From Amphritea atlantica (GTDB taxonomy: Bacteria > Pseudomonadota > Gammaproteobacteria > Pseudomonadales > Balneatricaceae), in NCBI GenBank assembly GCA_024397875.1, contig CP073344.1, forward strand, positions 1 through 64,000: a stretch of DNA of 64,000 nucleotides. The letters are read 5' to 3'. Shown here one piece after another: positions 47,292-57,326 of this stretch. Made by a program: the position numbers and the translations under genes. The notes beneath the pieces are model-generated. The model did no database searches, was not told the origin of the DNA, and saw nothing but the letters and a program-made list of their open reading frames with translations. Positions within the stretch are counted from its first letter, which is position 1; each line of letters begins with the position of its first letter.

Positions 47292-48953
47292 TCAGTCACT
47301 TACAGGCAGTGTGATCAGGGGGTCCTGTCTGATCATTTCGAAAAGGCTTTCAATCGGGTTAGCTGAGTTGGTGTCCACTTTGTAACAGTAGTGTTGTTCT
47401 GCTCTGGTTAATGGCTGCCCGGTTTTCTGCTGTTGTCGCATGATCTTCACATCGGCATCTGATGGGTCCGACCCCTCTGCTTCGCGGCGCTCCAGGCGTT
47501 GCTCCATCAACAACTGGTTGCAGGTACAGGATATTATGCGAATCTCAACCCCCAGTTTTTTAGCTATACGGATATAGCTCTGACGGGTACGCTCACGAAT
47601 AAAGGTTGCATCAACGATCACGGTTTCGCCTGCTCTGAGCAGTGTCTTGGTCAGTGCTTTAAGATGATTGAAGGTATGGGCATTCATCTCATTGCCATAC
47701 ATCTCCAGCTTTTCCCCTTTCAGACTGAGCTCCCGGTGCAGGCGCTTGCGCTCAACGTCTGAGCGGATACGGATCGCGCCGCTGTGTTCCAGCAAGTGCT
47801 GGCTCAGATAGCTTTTTCCGCTGCCGGAAACACCGTGCATAAGGAACAGCACCGGGGAGGGTTTGTTGGCATAACTTAAAGCCAGCTTGATATAGCGGCG
47901 GTACACCTCCAGGTTGTGTTCTTTGCCGATCACTGCAACCTTGGCACGCACCATCGCCCGATAGCCCTTATAAAAATTAAGTAGCTGGGTGCCGTCGTAG
48001 TCGCCGGTGATCTCCAGATAGCGGTTCAGGCAGCGGTTGGAAAAAGCGTGCTGTTGATTGGCTTCCAGGTCCATCAGCAGGAAGGCCAGATCACAGATGG
48101 TGTCTATCCAGCGGAACTCCAGATTGAACTCAATACAGTCAAACAGTCTGACCTGATTTTCCAGCAGGGTGGTATTGGCCAGGTGCAGATCACCGTGGCA
48201 CTCACGAATATTGCCCTCGCGCTTGCGTTGTTCAATCTTTGAAGACAGACTGCGGAACTGCTGGCTGACCTGATAGGCGAGTTGCTGCAGTTCCATCCAG
48301 TCATCGAGGGAGTCAAGATGCTCGCCTGTGTGAGCGAAATTATCGCTGACCACCCGCCAGACGGTGTCCGTCTCGCCCCAGGGGCCGTCGTTACTGGCAT
48401 GGGGTACAGCGAGATGAAACTCAGCGATCTGCTGACTCAACGCGTCAATATGAGCGTTGGTCAGGGCGCTTTTCTGTAACAGGCGGTCTAACCGCAGGGC
48501 ATCGTCAAACTGCCGCATTTTTACGGCATACTCGAACGGTTGTGCAGAACTATCCACCCCTGCGTTGTCAATATCTGCAGCGCGCGCGTCAGAATTCGTC
48601 GATGCCGCTGCCGTTGAAGCAAGTTTTGTTGAGGGGATAGTGGCCGGTTCAGGATTGGTTAATTCCTGGCGGGTTAATTTAGGGTTGGCCGGCGAGCCAC
48701 AAATCGCGATCACTTCCTGATAAATATCCGGAGCTAATCGCTGATTCAGGCGGAGTTCTTCATTACAGTAGTGTTTGCGACTCTCCAGACTGGTAAAATC
48801 CAGGAAACCAAAATCGACCGGTTTTTTGATTTTATAGGCGATCTCACCGGTCAGAATTACCCAGGAGATATGCGTCTCAATCACCCGGATCTCGGAGACC
48901 GGATGAGGATAATTGTTTGGTTCTGACAGGGCTTTGATCAGTTCTGGAGTCAT
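47292..48953 (-). CDS. APH-like kinase fused to a P-loop (Zeta-like) kinase
   Basis: 553 aa. The N-terminal two thirds resemble aminoglycoside/choline-type phosphotransferases (ECHGDLHLANTTLL with catalytic Asp, FDCIEFN as the Mg-binding segment). The C-terminal part (about 365-553) is an AAA/kinase domain with Walker A HGVSGSGKSYLS. A low-complexity Ser/Thr/Ala insert (about 97-140) interrupts the first domain. Homologues sit beside ponB/mrcB in pseudomonads; the substrate is unknown, and resistance is not implied. Confidence 0.82.
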   Translation of the reverse strand: MTPELIKALSEPNNYPHPVSEIRVIETHISWVILTGEIAYKIKKPVDFGFLDFTSLESRKHYCNEELRLNQRLAPDIYQEVIAICGSPANPKLTRQELTNPEPATIPSTKLASTAAASTNSDARAADIDNAGVDSSAQPFEYAVKMRQFDDALRLDRLLQKSALTNAHIDALSQQIAEFHLAVPHASNDGPWGETDTVWRVVSDNFAHTGEHLDSLDDWMELQQLAYQVSQQFRSLSSKIEQRKREGNIRECHGDLHLANTTLLENQVRLFDCIEFNLEFRWIDTICDLAFLLMDLEANQQHAFSNRCLNRYLEITGDYDGTQLLNFYKGYRAMVRAKVAVIGKEHNLEVYRRYIKLALSYANKPSPVLFLMHGVSGSGKSYLSQHLLEHSGAIRIRSDVERKRLHRELSLKGEKLEMYGNEMNAHTFNHLKALTKTLLRAGETVIVDATFIRERTRQSYIRIAKKLGVEIRIISCTCNQLLMEQRLERREAEGSDPSDADVKIMRQQQKTGQPLTRAEQHYCYKVDTNSANPIESLFEMIRQDPLITLPVSD

Positions 48954-49000
48954 ATTTTTTTAAGTAATTGCCGGAATTCACAGAGGATTATACGTAGCCA

Positions 49001-51346
49001 ATGGCAAAAAAGAGAGGGGCAGCAGCATCCCGTTCCCAAAAGAGTCGCAAAACGAAGTCAAATAAGCCCTCCTGGAAGCGTCGGCTATTTAAACTGTTTC
49101 TGAAAGTCTCCCTGGTGATGCTGGTTATTGCCGCCGCCGGGCTGGTTTATCTTGATGCTCAGGTCAGGGCTAAGTTTGAGGGTAAACGCTGGGCGCTGCC
49201 GGCGAAAGTCTATGCCCGTCCTCTGGAGCTGTTTCCCGGTCAGCAGCTGAGTCGGGACGATCTGAAAATTGAGCTGAAAGGGCTGGGGTATCAGTTCACC
49301 TCCCGGGCCTCTCAGCCGGGTAGTGCTGAATGGGCTACCTCACGGGTGCGGGTTTTTACCCGTGGTTTTGATTTCCCCGACGGACAGGAGAGCGCCCGTA
49401 AACTGCTGATTGATTTCAGCGGCGATACGCTCACCCGTATCCGTGATGAGTCCGGCAGTCAGTTGCCGCTGGCGCGCTTAGAACCGGTGCTGATTGGAGG
49501 GATCTACCCCAAAGATAATGAAGATCGTGATCTGATTCAGTTGTCTGAAGCACCACCCCATCTGGTGGATGCACTGATCGCTATTGAGGACCGTAACTAT
49601 TACAGTCATTTCGGTATCTCTCCCAGGGGGATTACCCGGGCGATGGTGGCCAATCTTAAAGCCGGACGATTTGTACAGGGGGGCAGCACCCTGACGCAAC
49701 AGCTGATTAAGAACTTCTACCTTAGTTCTGAACGCTCTCTGAGTCGTAAGCTGACTGAGATTCCGATGGCGGTATTGCTGGATCTGCACTATAGCAAGGA
49801 TGAGATCCTCGAAGCCTATCTCAACGAAGTGTATCTGGGGCAGGAGGGCTCCCGGGCGATTCATGGCTTCGGTCTGGCCAGCCAGTATCTCTTCGCTCAG
49901 CCGATCGGCGAGTTGAAACTGCATCAGGTCGCGCTGATGGCGGCCATGGTCAAGGGCCCCTCTTTCTATGACCCCCGTCGTCATCCTCAGCGAGCCACCG
50001 AGCGCCGCAATCTGGTGCTGAAGGTGCTGCAGGAGCAGGGTAGCATCTCCCCGGAGGAGCGGCTGGCGGCGGAGACTCAACCCCTGGGAGTGGTGAAACA
50101 GCAGAGTCTGCTTAAAGGTGCTTATCCGGCCTATCTGGATCTGGTGAAACGGCAACTGCGGGAAGAGTATCCCGAAGAGGCCCTCAACAGTGATGGCTTG
50201 CGGGTGTTTACTGCGTTGGATCCGATCGCTCAGACCCGGGCAGAAAACAGCCTGGTCGGTGTCATCGGTAAATTGCAGCAGCGTCATGGATCATCAATCA
50301 AAGAGCTGGAAGGCAGTATGGTGGTGAGTAACCCGCTGAGTGGCGAAGTGCTGGCCATTGTCGGCGGTCGAAACACCCGCTACCAGGGCTTTAACCGGGC
50401 TCTGGATACCCTGCGCCCGGTCGGTTCGCTGATTAAACCGGTGGTCTATCTGGCTGCGCTGGAAGGGGATTATAGTCTCGCTTCGGTTATCGAGGATGAG
50501 CCGGTCGAGGTGAAGCTGCCAAACGGCGATGTCTGGCAACCGCAGAATTACAGCCGCACCAGTCACGGTCCGGTACCGTTGCATACGGCATTGGCACACT
50601 CCTACAATCAGTCTTCAGCCCGTCTGGGGCTTGAGGTAGGCACACCGAAAGTGGTGGATATGCTGAAACGGCTGGGATTGCAGCGAGATGTCGATGAGTT
50701 CCCTTCGATGCTGCTCGGTTCTACGGCTTTATCGCCACTGGAAGTGGCGCAGCTTTATCAGACTATCGCCGGAAACGGCTTTCAGGTGCCGATGCGGGCT
50801 ATCCGGATGGTGACGGATAATGAGAATCAGGAGCTGTCACGCTATTCGTACAATATTCTGCAGACGGTAGCTTCCGGTCCGGTGCATCTGATTCAGTACG
50901 GTTTACAGGAAGTTGTGCGCGAGGGCACTGCCCGTTCGGTGTATAATCGGTTGCCGCAGGAGCTTACGGTAGCGGGTAAAACCGGCACCACCAATGATCA
51001 GCGTGACAGCTGGTTTGCCGGGTTTGCCGGCGACCGGCTGGCGGTTGTCTGGCTGGGGCTGGATAATAATAAACCGCTGCCTCTGACCGGTAGTAGTGGT
51101 GCGCTGCGGGTATGGACCGAGTTTATGGCACAGGCCCGGCCACAGCCTTTCATGGCGGAACGGCCGGACACCATCACTTATCACTGGGTCGAAGATTCCT
51201 CCGGTCTGATGTCGGGTGAAGGCTGTGTGGGAGCCCGTCAATTGCCATTTATTGAAGGCACTGAACCTAAGGAATCGTCCGGGTGCGGTGATAATGTTAT
51301 CAGTAATCCGCTTGATCTTTTCAAGCGCTGGTTCAGAACGGAATAG
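49001..51346 (+). CDS. mrcB: Penicillin-binding protein 1B
   Basis: Bifunctional peptidoglycan synthase, 781 aa. A basic cytoplasmic tail and one membrane helix (about 34-53), a UB2H-like domain, glycosyltransferase with EDRNYYSHFGI (Glu about 196) and GGSTLTQQLIKN, and transpeptidase with SLIK (Ser about 476), SYN and KTGT (Lys about 660). Divergent from the APH/kinase gene. Confidence 0.95.
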   Translation: MAKKRGAAASRSQKSRKTKSNKPSWKRRLFKLFLKVSLVMLVIAAAGLVYLDAQVRAKFEGKRWALPAKVYARPLELFPGQQLSRDDLKIELKGLGYQFTSRASQPGSAEWATSRVRVFTRGFDFPDGQESARKLLIDFSGDTLTRIRDESGSQLPLARLEPVLIGGIYPKDNEDRDLIQLSEAPPHLVDALIAIEDRNYYSHFGISPRGITRAMVANLKAGRFVQGGSTLTQQLIKNFYLSSERSLSRKLTEIPMAVLLDLHYSKDEILEAYLNEVYLGQEGSRAIHGFGLASQYLFAQPIGELKLHQVALMAAMVKGPSFYDPRRHPQRATERRNLVLKVLQEQGSISPEERLAAETQPLGVVKQQSLLKGAYPAYLDLVKRQLREEYPEEALNSDGLRVFTALDPIAQTRAENSLVGVIGKLQQRHGSSIKELEGSMVVSNPLSGEVLAIVGGRNTRYQGFNRALDTLRPVGSLIKPVVYLAALEGDYSLASVIEDEPVEVKLPNGDVWQPQNYSRTSHGPVPLHTALAHSYNQSSARLGLEVGTPKVVDMLKRLGLQRDVDEFPSMLLGSTALSPLEVAQLYQTIAGNGFQVPMRAIRMVTDNENQELSRYSYNILQTVASGPVHLIQYGLQEVVREGTARSVYNRLPQELTVAGKTGTTNDQRDSWFAGFAGDRLAVVWLGLDNNKPLPLTGSSGALRVWTEFMAQARPQPFMAERPDTITYHWVEDSSGLMSGEGCVGARQLPFIEGTEPKESSGCGDNVISNPLDLFKRWFRTE

Positions 51347-51350
51347 ACAG

Positions 51351-51941
51351 ATGAGTAAAGTTATAACAACGGGTTGCGGGCTGCTCTTAACATCATTGCT
51401 GGCGGGGTGTATGGGCGGTAATGCCAATATAAACCCCATTGTTGAAGATCGTTCGGTATCCCGCTCGACAACCGGAAACGGGGTGATGATCGATCAGAAT
51501 GTCAGTTCAGGAACCGCCGTGACTACGCCGGTGGATACCGCTCAGGGATTCACCGTCGTGAGCAGTCCGGCGAGCAGTCAGATGAGCAGTCAGGTTGCTG
51601 CGCCAACACCGGTCTCCAGCAGTAATCCTGCTGTCATTGCCCTGCTTCAGGGCGCTGTGGCGCAGCAGAAACAGGGTGAGTTCAGTGCCGCGCAAAGCAG
51701 CCTTGAACGGGCGCAGCGGATCGCTCCCCGGGATCCTCATGTGTATATGCAGCTGGCCGATTTGCGTCGTCAGCAGGGGCAGTATCTGCAGGCGGAACAG
51801 TTTGCCCTGAAAGGCCTGACACTGGCCCGGGGACAGTCTGCACTGGAGCGCAGGTTATGGATTCTGATTGCCGATATTCGCAGCGAAGGCGGTGATCACA
51901 GTGGTGCTGCGGCTGCCCGGGATAAAGCCCGTTTGTACTGA
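51351..51941 (+). CDS. TPR lipoprotein
   Basis: 196 aa. Signal peptide with lipobox LLAGC (Cys about 19), a Ser/Thr-rich linker, then TPR-like repeats (about 95-190; ALLQGAVAQQKQGEFSAAQSSLERAQRIAPRDPHVYMQLADLRRQ). It follows mrcB by 4 nt, so it may be a partner of PBP1B comparable in placement, though not in sequence as far as can be seen, to LpoB-type activators. The activator role is inference. Confidence 0.75.
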   Translation: MSKVITTGCGLLLTSLLAGCMGGNANINPIVEDRSVSRSTTGNGVMIDQNVSSGTAVTTPVDTAQGFTVVSSPASSQMSSQVAAPTPVSSSNPAVIALLQGAVAQQKQGEFSAAQSSLERAQRIAPRDPHVYMQLADLRRQQGQYLQAEQFALKGLTLARGQSALERRLWILIADIRSEGGDHSGAAAARDKARLY

Positions 51942-52132
51942 TGCCAGCGTCAGACAGGAGTTTTTCAGTGCTGAATCTGCGTAGCAAAGATTCAGGACAA
52001 CGACTTAAATGCCGGGGCACCCCCGGCCATTGCAGCTTGACTGAATAGCGGTTCATCTTTGTTTAATCGTCTGAAGATCAAAGCTTTAGTCGGTACGGAG
52101 CCGATAGCTGGTTTATGAAATCAGCTATAACC

Positions 52133-52531
52133 CTAATGCTCAATGCGGGTTTCCGGGCACCCCCGGCTTCCCGGGTGAAAGTGCTGGCCGCTGATTGCTT
52201 TCGCTAAAGCGAAGATACCCAGCAGAACAAAACCGGTGTGCATCACAATCAGATAGAGCAGCATCATAGCGATTCCCGCCGCACTGCCTGCCAGTAAAAT
52301 CCAGAGCGTTACTCCCCCACCCATCACAATCAGGCAAAACCACCCGGTTATCAGGCAGGCTTGCTGCAGATGGCAGCGACCCAGAGCGTTGCTGCTGTGC
52401 CGGTATTTCCAGCGCAGATAACAGAGTATCAGTAACGCAATGCCGGGCAACGCCAGTAAGTTGATCAGATAAAGTGACTCAGCGGCGATAGCCAGTTGGT
52501 TTCTGTCTGATGGCGATCCGGGGTGGCGCAT
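52133..52531 (-). CDS. Nor-linked membrane protein of unknown function
   Basis: 132 aa with about three hydrophobic helices (SLYLINLLALPGIALLILCYL, ITGWFCLIVMGGGVTLWILLAG, LLYLIVMHTGFVLLGIF). It is divergent from norC with the DNR-type box between them; a small membrane protein occurs next to norC in Pseudomonas too. Start uncertain: ATG 52531 is used, TTG 52543 is possible. The function is unknown. Confidence 0.65.
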   Translation of the reverse strand: MRHPGSPSDRNQLAIAAESLYLINLLALPGIALLILCYLRWKYRHSSNALGRCHLQQACLITGWFCLIVMGGGVTLWILLAGSAAGIAMMLLYLIVMHTGFVLLGIFALAKAISGQHFHPGSRGCPETRIEH

Positions 52532-52626
52532 AGCGGTCTTCAACCTGTTGAAAATCTATTCATATGCTCATTAATAGCTCAGATCTTTCTAAAAACCTAT
52601 AAAAACGCTCGGGTATTTTCTGGAAA

Positions 52627-52640
52627 TTGACGGTGGTCAA
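52627..52640 (+). promoter_or_regulatory. DNR/FNR-type box upstream of norC
   Basis: TTGACGGTGGTCAA is a perfect TTGAC-N4-GTCAA palindrome of the CRP/FNR class. A class II start would fall near 52675, with GACAAT around 52661 as a possible -10. The dnr-type regulator at the far end of the cluster is the obvious ligand. Confidence 0.8.
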
Positions 52641-52741
52641 GGTCGCGTTTAGGTAAGTGGCGACAATTGTGGCACGTAGTGAATTGCTATAAGACAACCG
52701 TTTCTGGTTGTCGGCCACAGTTTAAGGGTTGGAGATACCTT

Positions 52742-53176
52742 ATGAACGAAACGTTTACCAAATCGATGGCCAGGAATATCTTCTTCGGAGGAAGCTTGTT
52801 CTTCTTTCTGTTGCTGATAGGACTGACCACACACTCCGTGCGGGGCTTACCTGAACAGGATAACCGCCAGAACCTGACTGAAGAGGTTGCTCTCGGTAAG
52901 AAGGTCTGGGAAGACAATAATTGCATTGGCTGCCACACGTTACTGGGCGAAGGGGCATATTTCGCGCCGGAACTGGGTAATGTTTATGAGCGCTTCGGCC
53001 ACAGTAAAGAGGCGATTAAAGGGTTTATCCAGAGCCGTCCGGTGAATGGTATTCCAGGGCGCCGCAGTATGCCTCAGTTTAACCTGACTGATCAGGAACT
53101 GGATGCGATAGCAGCGTTCCTGAAATACTCCTCAGAAATCAAAGCCAATAACTGGCCACCGAATATTCAGGGCTAA
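52742..53176 (+). CDS. norC: Nitric oxide reductase cytochrome c subunit
   Basis: NorC, 144 aa. An N-terminal membrane anchor (about 12-32) precedes a periplasmic monoheme cytochrome c domain with CIGCH (Cys61-His65) and a distal Met in RSMPQF. It passes electrons to NorB. ATG 52742 is chosen (GGAG site, MNETFTKSMARNIFFGG matches NorC). It is the first gene of the cluster. Confidence 0.95.
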   Translation: MNETFTKSMARNIFFGGSLFFFLLLIGLTTHSVRGLPEQDNRQNLTEEVALGKKVWEDNNCIGCHTLLGEGAYFAPELGNVYERFGHSKEAIKGFIQSRPVNGIPGRRSMPQFNLTDQELDAIAAFLKYSSEIKANNWPPNIQG

Positions 53177-54589
<1,413 letters not shown>

Positions 54590-54595
54590 CGGGAA

Positions 54596-54622
54596 ATGCA
54601 CTCCTCCCCAGCGGGGGAGTGC
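54596..54622 (+). terminator. Hairpin after norB
   Basis: GCACTCC... pairs with ...GGAGTGC through a GC-rich stem with one bulge, directly after the norB stop. There is no T-run, so it is probably a stabilising or processing hairpin that lowers downstream expression. Confidence 0.5.
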
Positions 54623-54636
54623 TTCTGGATATTCTG

Positions 54637-55575
54637 ATGTACCAGCCTCAGCAGTTCTACCGAAACCTTAGCCGCAGTGTCTTCTTCATTCTGTTTCTGT
54701 TGGCACCCGTAACCGATCTGTTCCGCTATGACCTGACTCAGGGGCATTTTATTCTGTTTGGGCAGTCGCTGGGACTGGGTATCGATCAGGCGGTTGCCGG
54801 GGCGGGTGGTTCCGATGCTGCAGTACAGATTCTGTTGCGGATACTGCTGCCCATTGTGGTGCTGGTGGTTGCCGGAATCTGGATCGCCGCCAGATATGGC
54901 CGGCTTTATTGTGGCTGGTTGTGTCCCCATTTTTCAGTCGTGGAGCTGATTAACGGGCAGATGCAGAGGCTGATCGGTCGGCCCACTATCTGGGAAAAAG
55001 GCAGTAAACCTCACAGCCTGAGCGCCTGGCTGATGCTGATTGTCAGTAGTACGGCGATCGCTTTGATATGGGCTGTCGGATTGCTGGGTTATCTGGTACC
55101 ACCGCTGGAGCTGTACCGTGATCTGTGGCAACTGCTATTAAGTGGGGGGCGGGCGTGGTTTCTCGGCGTCGCCACGCTGGCGTTTCTCAGCGACTTTCTG
55201 TTTGCCCGGCATCTGTTCTGTAAATATGGTTGTGCGCTGGGGGTATTGCAAAGCCTGTTGTGGATGATGAATCCCAAAGCACTGATGGTCAGTTTTGACA
55301 GCAGCAGAGCTGCGTTGTGCAAGGACTGTAATAATGCCTGTGATACTGCGTGTCCCATGCGCTTACCCGCGCGCAGTATCAAGCGCCGCAAATTTACCTG
55401 TACCCAGTGTAGTGAATGTATACATGCCTGCAACGAGGTACAGAAAGATAACCCGGATGGCGGCCTGCTGCACTGGACCGCAGGTGATCAGCGGCGCTCG
55501 GCGGATAGTGATCGGATGATTCCGGTATTGGAACTTGATAGTGCTAAGGATAGTGCTAAGGAGAGTGAAAGATGA
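54637..55575 (+). CDS. CcoG/NosR-like membrane 4Fe-4S protein in the nor cluster
   Basis: About 312 aa. Several membrane helices with the CGWLCPHF motif of the NapH/NosR/CcoG group and a second LFCKYGC motif, then two ferredoxin clusters: CKDCNNACDTACP and CTQCSECIHAC. Presumably an inner-membrane electron carrier or maturation factor. ATG 54637 is preferred to GTG 54619. The stop overlaps norE (ATGA). CcoG is normally with cbb3 oxidase genes, so its place between norB and norE is unusual. Confidence 0.8.
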   Translation: MYQPQQFYRNLSRSVFFILFLLAPVTDLFRYDLTQGHFILFGQSLGLGIDQAVAGAGGSDAAVQILLRILLPIVVLVVAGIWIAARYGRLYCGWLCPHFSVVELINGQMQRLIGRPTIWEKGSKPHSLSAWLMLIVSSTAIALIWAVGLLGYLVPPLELYRDLWQLLLSGGRAWFLGVATLAFLSDFLFARHLFCKYGCALGVLQSLLWMMNPKALMVSFDSSRAALCKDCNNACDTACPMRLPARSIKRRKFTCTQCSECIHACNEVQKDNPDGGLLHWTAGDQRRSADSDRMIPVLELDSAKDSAKESER

Positions 55576-56165
55576 ACGCTGTTGGATACCCGCAACCGGT
55601 TACCGCAGTGAAAACTCTCCCGGGAGACTTTGCTGTCTGGTTGTTTATCTTTGCCGAACTGAGTGTATTTGCGCTGTTGTTTCTGTTGTTTGCGATTACC
55701 CGGGTACGTTATCCGGAGATATTTGCTCAGGGACAGGCCTCTGTCAGCACCAGTGCCGGACTGATAAATACTCTGGCGCTACTGACCAGCAGTTATTTCG
55801 TGGTTATCGCGCAGCGGGCATTGTTAAACAATCAGCGAATGGTCAGCGTGATCAATCTGTTGCTGGCGCTGGCCTGCGCCGGGCTCTATCTGGGGGTAAA
55901 GAGCGTTGAATATCAGCACCTGGCGGAACTTGGGTTTGGCTTGGGGAGTAATGATTTTTATTTCTTCTACTTCGGCCTGACCGGCTTTCATATGCTGCAC
56001 GTGATTCTGGGCATGCTGGTGCTGCTGTTCCTCAGCTACAAGGTGTACCGGGGCAGTTATCACCGTGAACGGATGAATGAGTTTGAGAGCGGCGCCTGTT
56101 ACTGGCATATGGTGGACCTGTTATGGCTGATGCTGTTTCCACTGGTGTATGTACTACAAGGCTGA
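55572..56165 (+). CDS. norE: NorE, cytochrome c oxidase subunit III-like
   Basis: 197 aa, about five helices, heme-copper oxidase subunit III family (GDFAVWLFIFAELSVFALLF, FYFFYFGLTGFHMLHVILGM, ACYWHMVDLLWLMLFPLVY). NorE supports NO reductase activity, though its exact role is not settled. Translationally coupled to the Fe-S protein gene. Confidence 0.9.
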   Translation: MNAVGYPQPVTAVKTLPGDFAVWLFIFAELSVFALLFLLFAITRVRYPEIFAQGQASVSTSAGLINTLALLTSSYFVVIAQRALLNNQRMVSVINLLLALACAGLYLGVKSVEYQHLAELGFGLGSNDFYFFYFGLTGFHMLHVILGMLVLLFLSYKVYRGSYHRERMNEFESGACYWHMVDLLWLMLFPLVYVLQG

Positions 56166-56188
56166 TGAGGCGTGGGAGGGTAAGATTG

Positions 56189-56443
56189 ATGACGGGTAAA
56201 TACACACTGACCGGGCTGTGGTTGCTGCTGTTACTGCTGACCATTGCTATGGCGCTGCTGACAGAGTCTTACCGGATAACCTTTGGACTGGTGGCTATAG
56301 TGCTGCTGGGTAGCGTGATTAAAGCCAGTCTGCTGGTGGAGTATTTCATGGGGCTGAAACAGGCTCCGCTGATGTGGCGTGGGTTAATGCTGGCCTATAT
56401 TCCGGTGCTGGCAGTTTGTATCAGTCTGACCTATGCCTTTTGA
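56189..56443 (+). CDS. norF: NorF, cytochrome oxidase subunit IV-like
   Basis: 84 aa, three hydrophobic segments, small subunit IV-type protein usually next to norE. ATG 56189 is chosen for the GGGAGGG site about 8 nt upstream; ATG 56165 overlapping the norE stop is possible but has no ribosome site. Confidence 0.82.
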   Translation: MTGKYTLTGLWLLLLLLTIAMALLTESYRITFGLVAIVLLGSVIKASLLVEYFMGLKQAPLMWRGLMLAYIPVLAVCISLTYAF

Positions 56444-56475
56444 AGCCGTAAAGTGAATGTTTTCGGAGATGCGTT

Positions 56476-57291
56476 ATGAGCACTGTTTCTCAACTGAATA
56501 CGGCAGAGACGCTGCCGTTTTATGAACCGCAGGGGCATGAGATTGAACTCTTTATGCATGCCTATGAGCACCGGCTGCCCGTACTCATAAAGGGGCCGAC
56601 CGGTTGCGGCAAGACCCGTTTCATCAGTTATATGGCCGAAAGGCTGGGGTTGCCGCTGTATACCGTGGCCTGTCACGATGATCTGAGTGCGTCGGATCTG
56701 GTCGGGCGTCACCTGATCGGCGATGGCGAAACCGTCTGGAGCGATGGGCCGCTGACCCGGGCCGTGCGTACCGGCGGTATCTGCTATCTGGATGAAGTGG
56801 TGGAAGCGCGTAAAGACACCACCGTGGTGATTCACCCGCTCACCGATGACCGGCGGATTCTGCCGATCGATCGCACCGGTGAAACCTTGCAGGCGCCGGA
56901 TAATTTCATGCTGGTGGTGTCCTATAACCCAGGCTATCAGAATCTGCTGAAGGGGATGAAGCCCAGCACCCGGCAGCGCTTTGTCTCGATGAGCTTTGAT
57001 TATTTGCCAGCCGCAGCCGAAGTTGAGGTGTTGCTGAATGAGACCGCGGTGGATAAAGCGATAGCCGAGCAGTTGGTGATTCTGGCTAACGGTTTACGGC
57101 AGCTGAAAGATCAGGATCTGGAAGAGGGGGCCAGTACCCGCCTGCTGGTGTATACCGCAACCCTGATCAGTACCGGGTTTGATCCGGTGAAGGCCTGCCG
57201 GGCGGGCATGATTGAGCCGTTGAGTGATGATCAGGACACCATTGCCGGGTTGATGGAGTTGGTGCAGGCGGCTTTTGGTCGCACTGATTAA
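56476..57291 (+). CDS. norQ: NorQ, MoxR-family AAA ATPase
   Basis: 271 aa. Walker A GPTGCGKT (40-47), Walker B ICYLDEVVEAR and sensor VVSYNPGYQ. NorQ with NorD is needed to insert or activate the non-heme iron of NorB. Adjacent norD makes the MoxR-VWA pair complete. Confidence 0.94.
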   Translation: MSTVSQLNTAETLPFYEPQGHEIELFMHAYEHRLPVLIKGPTGCGKTRFISYMAERLGLPLYTVACHDDLSASDLVGRHLIGDGETVWSDGPLTRAVRTGGICYLDEVVEARKDTTVVIHPLTDDRRILPIDRTGETLQAPDNFMLVVSYNPGYQNLLKGMKPSTRQRFVSMSFDYLPAAAEVEVLLNETAVDKAIAEQLVILANGLRQLKDQDLEEGASTRLLVYTATLISTGFDPVKACRAGMIEPLSDDQDTIAGLMELVQAAFGRTD

Positions 57292-57326
57292 ACCATCATT
57301 ATCTGATTGCACAGGAGAATACAGCG

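Noticed and set aside
49478..50287. 269-codon open frame antisense to mrcB
   Set aside because: Shadow of the PBP1B glycosyltransferase region.
52670..52687. Possible sigma-54 promoter (TGGCAC...TTGCT) before norC
   Set aside because: The GG to GC spacing is 13 nt, not 10, so it cannot be a normal -24/-12 element.
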